From Mermis nigrescens (Eukaryota; Nematoda; Enoplea; Mermithida; Mermithidae), in NCBI GenBank assembly GCA_036768485.1, contig JAVLUZ010000340.1, positions 7,765,802-7,829,801 on the forward strand: DNA of 64,000 nt. Direction: 5' to 3'. Under the pieces are notes generated by a model, which did not search any database, was not told the origin of the DNA, and saw only the letters and a program-made list of their open reading frames with translations. Below, one piece after another: positions 12,801 through 22,946 of this stretch (within the stretch, counting starts at the first letter, position 1; each line of letters opens with the position of its first letter). The position numbers and the translations under genes were made by a program.

Positions 12801-14275
12801 ATTATTGATCTCTATGCAACAAATGATTGATATTTTTGAAACTTTGGCGAATTCCAAGCCGAAAGTGCTTTTTGGAATTCTTGGACAGACGTTTCCATTA
12901 TTTTGCATTTGCCTATGGCAGTACGGCCATAGCCTGGTGAATGGTTGAGCAGTTGCGTTGTATGTTGCGTGTGGCTTTTCTTAGCCCATCACACACGCTG
13001 GCGCCAGTTGATGCTTTTCCGGAATTCCCGGAATTAACTGAGCAAATTGAAGACCAGGCCGAATTGCATCATACAATTCGGAGCCATTCGGCTTCAAACT
13101 GATTCAGAATTTGCTCTCCTGGTGCAATTTGATCAGTACAAAGGTCGCCAAAAGTCGGTCTACTACCTAAAACACAAATTGCAAGTGGATTCAGAAAATT
13201 TGCAGAGACAGACGTCAAGCCTCTTTGCAAGACCCGCGCGGGTCCACGGCAAACAAAGAAAGGCGACGTTGATTTGTCTATACCAGCCTGCTTCACGCTG
13301 CGACGAGCGCGTATGGTCATTGAACAGCACGAAAGGAAAACACTTGTTCCCAAAGTTCCGTGACGCTGCCTGGCTGCGCTGCTTGCTCACGCTCGCATCA
13401 GGCAATTGTGAAATGTCTGACAATGAACATCGCTATCAATTAAACGAATTTTGATGACTCAAAATCGCAACACACCTTGCATTGTTTGAAAAATTTGGAA
13501 AAAGAACATGTGAAATGGCTAGATCGAGCCGAAATTTGCGTGCAATTGCAAGCAAGTACAAGCCACAAAGGCGCTAGGCGGCAAGCTCCGCAATGTCTAG
13601 GCAATTGCAATCCCAAATCGTGTACCTGTTCACAATCACAAACAAAACCACAGGCACAAATGCAATCAAAACTGCAAGTAAAACCGCAAATGCAAACACG
13701 AGCACATATGCAGGCTCAAACGCAGCCAAAACAGTATTCGGTGACGCACTCGCGTTCCGAATCGTACTCGCAGGCACATGCTGGACATATGTTGCGCTTG
13801 CTACAGCAGCAGCCACGCGAGTATCGACAACAATCACAACCAAACTGTGAAACTCATCAGATCGTAAACGATCTTGCCCGCGTCAACAGCAGGATCAACG
13901 TTTTATCTGACGCCATATCCAAATCGGAAGCCAATCAGGTCTATACTAATCCACCACCTCGACGAGAGCCTTTATTACCACCGCCGTGGGCCAATTTCTG
14001 CAATCGGCTGAACGTTCACGCGACACGCCTCTGCAAACAGTCTTATGGATTCACTCCGGAACCATATTTGATGCCAGTTCCACCAACACCGCGTCAGTTA
14101 CACGGATGACGATGACAACAAAGATGAGGATGACGATCGACCTGTCGATCACCATCGTAGTTTACGTCAACACTTATATGGACACAATGCATCACCATAT
14201 TGCAAAAGAGAGCATTTGAATACACGTCGTGACACGGACTCTGACTGTGAATCTTTTCTGCGTCGCCGCGATTAA
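9820..14275 (+). pseudogene. ORF X of R1: long 3' ORF of unknown function
   Basis: A long degraded coding region sits where env lies in errantiviruses, between integrase and the polypurine tract. Homology to R2 X is visible at a GHVFCWDMSRFPKPPF stretch (about 10380-10430), a LYYPDDYFVRNRFFLTT stretch (12603-12655) followed by MLYEVPLE, and an MLRVAFLSPSHT stretch (about 12962-13000). A glutamine-rich region lies at 13620-13760, and a proline-rich then acidic end at 13940-14275. I see no signal peptide, fusion peptide or transmembrane pattern typical of Env. The longest open pieces are 12134-12715 and 13477-14109. I do not recognise the family. Confidence 0.5.
11676..12110 (+). repeat. G-run and AT-rich segment within X of R1
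   Basis: A run of nine or more G at 11677-11686 and the inverted motifs AGGGGGCATTACCCCC and GGGATTACCCC bracket non-coding sequence that has no visible match in the R2 copy. It may be a small inserted element. Confidence 0.35.
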
Positions 14276-15010
14276 ATCTCGTGGATCAAAATCCAATTAT
14301 TGGGATCGCTATTGAACTTTGAAGTTCGAAATTATAAACTCAGCACAGCCGTTGACTCGACCAGCAGCTTTTTTTCGTTTTTTGATTTTCCTGATGTGGA
14401 TTCCAGGACTTTTTCGCATCATGCTATTTGTTTTTTGTTCAACACTTTTTATGTCCAATTATCACTGTAATTTCTTGATTCTGGTGCTTATTTTCTTGTC
14501 ATTATTGCATAATTACATTCCTCATTTTTAAATTACCTCGTGTCTTAATTTTTTGTCTACGTCTTTAATTTTTGCTCATGCATAATGGCCTTTACTTGCC
14601 TTATAATCTCGTATCTAAAAATTTTTGCTCATTAGCATTGTTACTATTACCATATCTTAGTTCTTTAACGGACAAGGGGTTTTCACACCCAATCTACAAA
14701 ACTTTTTCAATTCAAAAATTTCCTTACCTGGGACTGAAGGAAGGCAAAAGAGGCGCCAAAGTGTTTGTGCAAAAAGGTACGACTTCCCATGCAAGACTTC
14801 GTGGAAAAAGAAAGGAAGAGTTGCTCAAGTGAATTAATGAGCTGAAGCAGGAATTAGTCATGGAGAGTCTTCCTGAGCGCAAACGGTGCCATGCGTTGCT
14901 TATCATTATTATTATCATTATTTTTATTTTTGTTTTTTCCGTTCTCTCATGTTGAGGCATTGTGGACGCCAGTAGCCCTGCAAAAATTCGCTACTATGCT
15001 CTGACTTTTC
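14276..15010 (+). other. 3' untranslated region of R1
   Basis: AT-rich, non-coding, and similar in order to R2 41530-40830 read on the minus strand (for example the stretch around TCTTTAACGGACAAGGGGT near 14662). No separate gene is seen. Confidence 0.5.
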
Positions 15011-15025
15011 GAAAACGTGGGGGAG
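15011..15025 (+). other. Polypurine tract of R1
   Basis: GAAAACGTGGGGGAG directly precedes TGTAAC, the LTR start. This is the usual plus-strand priming site of an LTR retrotransposon. R2 has the equivalent GTGGGAGGG at 40814-40822 (minus strand). Confidence 0.65.
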
Positions 15026-15653
15026 TGTAACTGTGAGTAGCTACACAGTGCGAACTCATTCCATTAGTTTTCAACAGGCTCACTGACAACAGCTTGGTAC
15101 TTACCGGTTTTCATAGCCATTTGCGAGTTGACATCTGCGGATGGGGGAGCTCGTGGCTATGCCTTCAGTTCTCAAAATAAACCCCTTATTTTTCATTACA
15201 AAATCTTTTAGATACTTGTCCGGTAAAACAGAATTAAGTATATGATAATAGTAATTGTTTTACTTGTTACCACTTATTGTACTATTGTATGAGTCGATTT
15301 TGAGAGTATTCTTGGTTAATGTTAGTTTGACTTAAACTTTAGTTTTACTGTATTGATCCCGCGGATGGAGTGTTAGTTGAAGTTGACTTTTCGACAAAGT
15401 AGTCGTCTGTTTTATTTTATTGTTTAGCAATATTGTTTTTGCTTCCTGGCATCTGCCGTGTGTTTATTATCTAATAAAATTATAAAACTAGCTCAGGGGT
15501 AAATTATAATGAGGGTGTGATAGGCTGCCCCGACCATCGAGGATTTCTGAGCTTTTTGGTGGAGAGGATAGGTAAATAGTTTTCAGTTATTTATTTCGTT
15601 CAAAAGTCAATATTCTTTTTCTCAACTCCAAAATGGTCAAAACCATTATTTAA

Positions 15654-16417
15654 CTAGCAAAGAAAAATGCTCCGATGGAACAAAAAAGATGAATATACTT
15701 GGAATTGTGGATTATTATGGATATAAAAGGAGGGGACTAGGAAAAATCTACCTAAAGTCGGAAAATCTGCTAAAAATCACACTTTCTCTAAGCAACGCAA
15801 AAAATCGATGTATATTCTGCGGCCAACAGATTAAAATAAATATTCAACCATAACAATGATTGAAACAGCAGCACGTTAGCTATGCAGTAGCTATGGGAAA
15901 TGATATTAAGTAAACTAACAGTCTTCCAAGCCAATTGAATGAAAAAGCAAACATCGAAGACAATTGAAGACATGGTTGGTTTAAAGCAGTAGGAAACGCG
16001 TAAGTTGACTTGAAACAGACTAAATGTAGATACACTAGCATGCCCGAAACGATTGTGTGCACTAATCAATCGGCTCCTGCTTTGCTTGCTATAATGCTCA
16101 TAACAAAATAAAACAACTTTAAATACAATACCTCTTAGTTTTCTATCAATCAGGTGCCAGCAATTTAAAAAAGTAACCTTGATAGATTACGTTTATACAC
16201 TCTTATCTGAAACTTCGAACATTATTTAAAAAAGACACTTTTTTAGAGGCCGCAGAATATACATCGATTTTTTGCGTTGCTTAGAGAAAGTGTGATTTTT
16301 AGCAGATTTTCCGACTTTAGGTAGATTTTTCCTAGTCCCCTCCTTTTACTTCCATAATAATCCACAATTCCAAGTATATTCATCTTTTTTGTTCCATCGG
16401 AGCATTTTCTTTGCTAG
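15654..16417. repeat. 764-bp inverted repeat at the 5' end of E-A
   Basis: Arms of about 170 bp, near-identical in reverse complement (outer end CTAGCAAAG, inner end around TATTCTGCGGCC), enclose a loop of about 420 bp. The same structure stands at 32717-33481 and 47761-48522. Small ORFs read here are by-products of the palindrome. Confidence 0.85.
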
Positions 16418-16728
16418 TACACTACTTTTAATTAGCGTGATTTCAGTACATCAGTCAGTAAACACAATCAGTAATATGCCACAATAATGACAACAGTCCA
16501 AGAACGCGGAAAACAATATTGTTCTTAACATCAGCATTATCCTTTTTAAACAAGACAACCTTATTGACACCATCCATTTTCAAATTAAAACTCCATTAAG
16601 TTATTTCTTCTTAATGTGCAGTTCACTTATAATCAAGCACAAATATTTAACCAACGAATTCACATTGCAAATCCTCACTCAATCAATACACAAGCACAAT
16701 GTGTTGTGACTTTTGAAATTGAAAACAC

Positions 16729-16808
16729 CAATTTTCAATTTTCAAATTGAAAATTGGATCAATTTTCAAATTGAAAATTGGGTCAATTTTCAAATTGAAA
16801 ATTGGGTG
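16729..16808. repeat. Palindromic short tandem array in E-A
   Basis: Repeats of a self-complementary unit, CAATTTTCAAATTGAAAATTG, in tandem. Equivalent arrays lie at about 33791-33872 and 47370-47452 with small unit differences between copies. Confidence 0.8.
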
Positions 16809-19800
16809 TTTGAATTTGCGATAAAGAAAATAATCAAAAGATAGTCACTTGGTTTATTTAAGCCGAGTAATAAAATAACGACCGTCCACCAATTCCAAAC
16901 TAAACGCGACTAATCTGATCACTATGAAAAAGTTTTGAAAAATGAGCTTGCTAAGCGAGAGTTGTAAACCAAGAGAAACTTAAAGTTAAAACCTACCATT
17001 AAATTATTAAGAGACTTATAAAAGATTTTAAACTTCAAGAAAATGGAAAAGGCGGGATGTTGGTAAATTAGAAGGCAAAGATTTTCGGCAAAAATTCAAA
17101 AACTTCACGCAAATATCAAATGTAAGGAACACTAACGCTTTGATTTGGTAGTAAAATAAATTTGTAGTATAGACTACATATTAACAACAAATGAATAGTG
17201 CAAACTTTACACAACTACTAGGTGTAGAGAATACTAACAGCTTACGGCTTATTAATGTACATGATTACAATAAAGCTGCATATCTTTGTCGACTTCTGTG
17301 CACAGTAGTGTGATTACTGGTTCATTTTAAACCACTTTTGCAGGCAATTTTTACATCAATTAAACGATAGCTCTCCATGTGCAAGATTTTGTGAAACATA
17401 TTATAAACACGGCTAAGAAGGATTTAACTTTAATGCAACCCATTTAAGACAAAATTACATCTCTTCAATGATCTAAGGACACTTGAACATAATTTTTAAA
17501 TCACTTTAGATTACTTTTGAGGGTAAACAAACTCACTTAATTGATGTCTCACATATGAATCCTTGAAAATTTCTTGACTTCAGTTACAAAGTCTCTGCAA
17601 GTCTATCGAATTAAGGTTAACACGTAATGTAAACTTTACACAAACACATAGCGTAAAGAATATTGTAGTCGGATCTCGTAATTTTGATATTGCTCCCATA
17701 TTACTTTCAACATTTATTTAAAAATGAGTCCATAATGTTTTAAAGACAATAAACATTAGGTTTAAACCACTTTGCAATACTGCTGAGTGTAAGCAAGCGC
17801 GCCCAATTGACGTATATATTTCATTCCCTGTAAATTTTTATATCTCAGGAAAAAATTTCGGTTTTTGCAATGCTCTAGAACAAAGGCTAACATGCAGTGT
17901 AAAAAATTACTCGGATATTATGATCAACATTCATGAAAAAATTATGTCTCTGCAATGGTCTGAGGACATATAAACAATGAGTGTAAACTACTTTACATCA
18001 CTGTTGAATGTAAACAAATGCACCTACGTGACGTCTCACATTTGATCCTTTGAAAACTTCTAGACTCCAGGAAAAAATTAGGTTTCTGGAATGCTCAAAA
18101 ACGAAGATAAATACATATGTAGTGTAAACTTCATGTAAACACCTAGTGTAAAGAAGATTTTAGTCAGATTCGTAATTTTGATATTGTTCCGATATTACGA
18201 TTAATATTTATGAAAAAATTTAGTCTACATAATGTTCTATGGGCAAACTAACAATTGGTGTAAACTACTTTACAACACCGTAGAGTGTAAACATATGTGC
18301 CAGACTGGCATATCAAATTTGGTTCCTGGTCCATTTCTAGACTTGATAAACGTCAGGCAGAAAAAACAAGACAGAAACGCATTTTAAACTCCAAATTTTT
18401 GACTTTACACTCGCTAAATATTCATGTATAGACAATTTGCTTTGACATGCATCCGATATAAAGCACTTTATTTTTATTCTATTAGACTTATCCCGACTTC
18501 TGGACGGAGAAAGTGGCGAACAAAAAACGCAACAAAAACGTATTTTCCATCTTTTAGAACACTGTAAACTTTAAAATTCCGTTCCGAACTCCCCATTGAG
18601 TTTAAAGAAATTCGGTTTGGTACAATTTGTAGCTTTTAAATCGTAGTACATTCCTGTGTGCCAAAATTCTGTTGCAAAAATTATTTGGTATGCTTTATCA
18701 ATCGAACTTCGTAAAAAACGTGTTTTTTCGCCCATTTTTTACCTCTGATTTCGAACTTTACACCCCCATAAATAACTCAATATTGCGTTTTTTCAAATGC
18801 GGTTTGCTGCGATGTTTAGCCCCTGAGAGGCACTTTATTAACGCTGTCTTCGATTTACACTGACTCATAAGCGGAAAAATTTGGCAGAGAAATCTTAGTT
18901 AAAATCCGTTTTTTTACACTATCCACTAGAGTGTAAACTTTAAACCCCAGGATCTAACTCACCAAAGAGCATAGAAGACTTTGCTTATATGCAGAATGTA
19001 GCCCTTGATCCGCTCTACATTTCTGTCAGAAAACATTTTAAAAAACTCATAACCGGAGTTAGTATCGGACATAGGCAGGTTGAAAACTCGACCAAAAAGT
19101 GCTTTTTCACCCCCAGATTTTCGCACTCTTACACTGCCATTCGATAAATAATGCGAATTTCAAAAAACAAAAAAGTGTCATCTGAAGAATTCATCCCTCT
19201 ATTATCCTATCCTGTTCAATCCTTCGAGTCATCAATACTCAGTTATCCACATGCCGCAGTAAAAAGGTCCCAAAATTTGTCCTATGTTATAACGTTACAC
19301 AAAAACTTTACACCTTCTTTACACAGTCAATTTTGAGTTTCAAGAAAAACAAAAAACACGGGCAGCGAATTTTTTATTATCTTTCTTTTAAAAAAAACTG
19401 CACCTTCCAGAAGTGTCCCGTTATAGCTGTAGGGGGGTGCACAGGTGTTGGGGGTACCCAAGTATATTATAGGTATGTGCTAACGCGCTACCTAAGATTA
19501 TTTATGATGATTGATCAGTCTAGAGCTCGTTGGTGTTGTTTTCAAACTTCATTGTGCTACGTACATTAGGAACCAAATATTTCGAAACAAGTGTGAACTT
19601 TGAAAACAAGTTAATTTATCAACTTGAGCCGGGTTGAGATAGGTCAACTGACCTCGCGGCAATTCTGGGATTTAGGCAGGTACTTGTAGGATCTAGGGCG
19701 TAGCTGCTGAGACTCCCGACAAGAAGCAGTCAGCAATGTTAGGACTGAGGGAGTCAGAAGCCGTAGGTCTACAAGGGTTCAGAAAATCGAAGTTGTTAGC

Positions 19801-20004
19801 GACTACGCAATCGGAACCAGTGCTAAGAGCAGTCTTCTAGGTACCTACGTAAGTAAGTCCTGAAGGCAAATGTCAGGCGCGCCTGTGTCGCTCTTGTAGA
19901 TACAGGCCCCAACATTTACATTAAGACCTTCATAAATCAACATTTTAAAATTTTCTGTAAATAGAGTAAGAAAGAATTTGTGTTAAATACAATTTAGTTC
20001 ATTA

Positions 20005-20436
20005 TAGTCTGTTTCAAAATTCTTGAGACTTTTTCAGTAAGGTGATTCGAAGGCAGTGAAAATACAGCCAATAGGCTTTAGGGCCTCCATCTGATTGGCT
20101 ATAGCCTACTGCACCTTATTTGGCTCTCTAAACCTCGAGCTTTGGCACTCTGGCTCTTAGGAGCTGCGAGAGCTTGACCTGCAGCCTCACGCAAGAAAAA
20201 TACCCACCACACGCGAAGTCGAGCTCCATATTTCACGCTGTGAAGTGAATGGCAATACCGCTAGGTCATTTGGAGAAGCTACGGCGAAGTTTAAAATATC
20301 AAATAGCTCATTGTGCAATTATCGAATCGGTTGATGTGAGGCGGGTACTTAAGAAACTGCTCTTCGCCGATTGGCTGAATTGTTAATACTCCGAATTACC
20401 ACACTGTGAAAGTCTCAAGAATTTTGAAACAGACTA
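20005..20436. mobile_element. MITE with TA target duplication, Tc1/mariner-like
   Basis: Ends TAGTCTGTTTCAAAATTC and its reverse complement GAATTTTGAAACAGACTA are inverted repeats of about 30 bp, flanked by TA on both sides (20003-20004, 20437-20438). At 432 bp with no ORF it is too short for a transposase. The TA duplication suggests mobilisation by a Tc1/mariner-type enzyme. Confidence 0.75.
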
Positions 20437-20438
20437 TA

Positions 20439-20738
20439 TGTAGAGATCCCTCTACACGCCATTGCGTCGCGTTGGATCAACGCAAATTTCCGTTTGTTTT
20501 GCAATATGATATACCTACGCATCATCAACTGATTGCCCCAGATGTACATTCTCGTGCTCAATTTCCATATTCACGTATGCGACCGTTAAGCGTAACGCTT
20601 AAGCGGCTCGCCCAGGACCACCTTCCCCTAAAAATTATCATATTTTCATTCCTTTCCCACACATATTTTCAATCAAAATCTGGGATAGGAAAATTGGCAC
20701 TCACGCTCAATGCGACTTGAGTACGAATTGGTACGTGT
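20439..20738. other. Unassigned flank left of P1
   Basis: No gene or repeat recognised. A short open frame on the plus strand has no visible domain. Confidence 0.4.
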
Positions 20739-20744
20739 GTTATC
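20739..20744. repeat. Target site duplication of P1, left (GTTATC)
   Basis: The same six bases follow the right end at 31572-31577, with no mismatch. Confidence 0.9.
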
Positions 20745-21563
20745 AGTAGTATACCGTGTTTCCCTAGCGCGCAACGTTATAACATAGCCTGTGTTATAGC
20801 ATAGGCGGAGGGGCTCAGAATCTGCTCCCTGGCTTTTCTCAGGGAGCAATGCTTTAGCATAGGCTGTGCTATAGCGTAGGGGCGTGCCCAAACCTGCCCG
20901 GGGAGGGGCCGCGTCCATTCCAGGGGGGCAGGGGTCCAGGACCAGGGGAGGGGTAAATTTCCATGGGTAACCCCAGGTGTTATTACCCAGGGGGTTATTA
21001 CCCCGGGGGTTATTTTTGAAGAGGCGTAAGTCAAGAACCAGCACTCGGATCAGGCTCAAATTTTCAGAGTATGTCAAGTATATGTTAAATATAGTATGTA
21101 CAAAATTTTAGCGCGCAACCTACAGTATATAAGCATTAGTTTACACTTTTGCATAAATCAAGAACCAATGCTTGGATTTTGTTCAAATTTTCAGGAACTG
21201 ATGTATATAGGCGAGGCATGCTATGCACAGAATTTCAGCGCGCAACCTACAGTATACCAATTTACTTTACACTTTCTCATAAAGTACTCTAACTTTACGG
21301 ATAGAGGGCGGATTGGATTGAAATTTCAGGGGTAGTATACATATCCTATTAGAAAACTATTACAAGAGTTTTGTGAAAATTCCTACAGTATATCAATTTT
21401 TTACAATGCTCCCAAGAAAAATTGTGTGCACGCGCTTAGGCAGGGGCCCAGAGTCAGATGGGAGACACTACCGCCACTTTACACTGTATTATTTTCGCCA
21501 ATCTACGTCAAACACTCATTGATTGATCGTTCGTGTCGCTGAAATGTTGCCACAGATTAGCTA
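20745..21563 (+). repeat. Left TIR of P1
   Basis: 819 bp, reverse-complementary to 30631-31571. The outer part contains GC-rich palindromic steps (CCCAGGGGGTTATTACCCCGGGGGTTATT). The inner end lies within the C-terminal codons of the FW-family remnant at 21508-21743. ORFs read inside the TIR are not gene-like. Confidence 0.9.
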
Positions 21564-21743
21564 CGGTAGGCAAATCACGAAAAGTAAAACATTGTTTGAC
21601 AAGTTTGGAAAAATTGCTGATAGCCTCAGCATCATTTTCTACTAAACTTTGCTTGTACTCAGCATTGAGCTTAGACCAAAAGTATCTGCCTAAGGCAAAG
21701 ATGGATACGCTGTTCAGGCGAAGCAGGTGTGATAATAAAATGT
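21508..21743 (-). pseudogene. FW-family protein remnant (third copy in P1)
   Basis: Read on the minus strand, an open frame without an ATG carries ALGRYFWSKLNAEYKQSL and then NFSKLVK and NLWQHFSD. These align with the FW-family proteins at 27473-27792 and 29031-29345 (YFWPKMSNQYRQTL, FSKFIRKRLKKGD, NLWEFLS). The frame starts just after the penton stop, and the sequence there (GGCTATAAACA) resembles a degraded promoter box. Its last codons are part of the left TIR. Function unknown. Confidence 0.55.
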
Positions 21744-22523
21744 TTATAGCCGATACTTGAAATGCATTTTAACAATTGTTTTGCCAAATTCAAAAGGCAT
21801 AGGTTTATCTTGATCACTTTTAATGTTCACTTCAATGGTATTGAATGATTTTTTGAGCACAGGTATATAATGTGGACTAATATATGCGTGATTAACAATA
21901 TCCATATATTTTCCTTCTATATTCACAACCTGCAGAAGCGGTGCAAAAACATTTCCAACGATTTGAGGCTCAACTATATCGCAATATACGTAAAAGTTGT
22001 GCATTCCACCCAGCATGTCAGGCGAATGGTGCGCAACTATGTTTAATTCTTTTTTCACAGTATAATCTATATTGCTAAGCTGGCTCTCTAGAAATCCTAG
22101 CATATACATTAAATGCTTTGTCAGCTTTACACTTTGAATATATTCAGTATTGATTGTTAAGTTACAAAATTTCCTATTTTCATCATACTTTATGCCAAAA
22201 TATTGCATGTAATCAAATTTGTCTATTTGGCTAACCGTTTTTATTCCATTCCTCATGGTTTGGATGAGGTCATGTATATTTAAATATCTTGCTCGAGGAA
22301 TAAGCAATTTTTGTCGCACATTGTTTTTGATGTCGTAAAACTGTATCATATTCTGCTCCTCGGCAACATTGTGCCATGTATTTGCATAAATTATTTCAGC
22401 TAACCCAACCTCCCAGTCGCCAGTTAATGCGATTTGCCTAGGCAGATTGGTAACAAAAGTGGCTGCAGTATTTGTTTCTTGTGAATTGCTCGGAAGCGTT
22501 ATGTAAAACTGTTTCATATCCAT
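21744..22523 (-). CDS. Penton-type minor capsid protein of Polinton
   Basis: 259 codons, intact. The N-terminus (FYITLPSNSQETNTAATFV followed by NLPRQIALTGDWEVGLAEI) is characteristic of Polinton minor capsid proteins, single-jelly-roll proteins that occupy the five-fold vertices. The C-terminus has the usual KPMPFEFGKTIVKMHFK end. Length is normal for the family. The start at 22523 is the first ATG after a TATAAATA box at 22550-22557, 26 bp away. It is the third capsid gene in a minus-strand row after major capsid and protease. Confidence 0.9.
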   Translation of the reverse strand: MDMKQFYITLPSNSQETNTAATFVTNLPRQIALTGDWEVGLAEIIYANTWHNVAEEQNMIQFYDIKNNVRQKLLIPRARYLNIHDLIQTMRNGIKTVSQIDKFDYMQYFGIKYDENRKFCNLTINTEYIQSVKLTKHLMYMLGFLESQLSNIDYTVKKELNIVAHHSPDMLGGMHNFYVYCDIVEPQIVGNVFAPLLQVVNIEGKYMDIVNHAYISPHYIPVLKKSFNTIEVNIKSDQDKPMPFEFGKTIVKMHFKYRL

Positions 22524-22527
22524 TTTT

Positions 22528-22944
22528 TTATAACCTTAGTTTATTGAAATATTTATAAATTTTTTCACTGAGCATAGATAGAACAATGTTTGTGAAACTT
22601 ATGCCTTTGCTCATGCAGACCAAAAAGTAGATACACATATGACCACAGCTGATTGAGAAAAGCCCTTGTACTCGCATATTATTGTATGTAAATGAGAGCG
22701 CATTATCAGAAATGTATTTATGCAATTGCACAGGTGGTTCTAAGCCATAGCTGTCAAAATAGTTGCAATGCTTCTTATTTTGAAAATAAATTGCGACCCA
22801 GTGTGATCCTGGTTCCTCACTGGGGTCCAAATTTACAACTAGAGCCGCAGGGTAGGTTCTTATAGGTGGCAGACGATCTATTGGGAAAACGCCTGCAAAT
22901 GTATTATTATGTTTGAGAATTTTGAATATTTCAATAGTGTTCAT
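22528..22944 (-). CDS. Adenain-like cysteine protease of Polinton
   Basis: 138 codons, intact. Adenovirus-type maturation proteases cleave capsid precursors inside the particle. The catalytic set is visible: His48 in GSHWVAIYF, Asp64 in NYFDSYG, Gln93 and Cys100 in QGLFSISCGHMC. The Gln-Cys spacing of seven matches adenain, which supports the assignment. The start lies 2 bp after the major capsid stop and no TATAAATA box stands in the gap, so it is probably expressed from the major capsid transcript. Confidence 0.9.
   Translation of the reverse strand: MNTIEIFKILKHNNTFAGVFPIDRLPPIRTYPAALVVNLDPSEEPGSHWVAIYFQNKKHCNYFDSYGLEPPVQLHKYISDNALSFTYNNMRVQGLFSISCGHMCIYFLVCMSKGISFTNIVLSMLSEKIYKYFNKLRL
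22550..22557 (-). promoter_or_regulatory. TATAAATA box of the minor capsid gene
   Basis: Gene-sense TTTATAAATATTTC, 26 bp before the start codon. It lies inside the 3' end of the upstream protease gene (22528-22944). Confidence 0.65.
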
Positions 22945-22946
22945 GT

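Larger units (their letters stand above)
15654..19497 (+). mobile_element. Repeat E-A, 3.84 kb, no TSD
   Basis: The first of three near-identical copies (E-B 32717-36584; E-C 44655-48522, inverted). Each starts CTAGCAAAG within a long inverted repeat and ends in a near-perfect palindrome followed by CTACCTAAGA or CTACCTATGA. Between them lie degenerate blocks of roughly 300 bp rich in TGTAAAC/TGTAAAG. No protein domain is visible. Comparison with an uninterrupted copy of the target shows no target duplication; the insertion falls between A and T. A non-autonomous Helitron-like or Helentron-like element is possible, but the canonical TC and CTRR ends are not seen. Confidence 0.7.
8330..19920 (+). 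mobile_element. Ty3-like element R1, 5'-truncated, LTR split by E-A
   Basis: R1 holds integrase, a long unknown ORF X, a polypurine tract and a 3' LTR, collinear with R2 (37321-61800, opposite strand). Gag, protease and RT are missing; the left border is near 8330. The LTR begins TGTAAC at 15026 and ends ACA at 19920. It is interrupted at 15654-19497 by repeat E-A. The R2-associated solo LTR (60028-61084) shows the uninterrupted version of the same site. Confidence 0.75.
15026..19920 (+). repeat. 3' LTR of R1 (15026-15653 and 19498-19920)
   Basis: The two parts match the uninterrupted LTR at 60028-61084 (opposite strand), which begins TGTAAC and ends ACA. The interruption is repeat E-A. Removing it restores a continuous match across the junction (TTTAA then TTATTT). 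Confidence 0.8.

Noticed and set aside
15788..16069. 93-codon frame repeated at 32851-33132 and 48203-48388
   Set aside because: It sits in the loop of the E inverted repeat with no codon pattern or domain. Conservation is explained by copy identity.
21096..21335. 79-codon frame in the left TIR, and its copies in the right TIR (30910-31432)
   Set aside because: It lies in non-coding TIR sequence, differs between TIRs because of the tandem duplication, and shows no domain.
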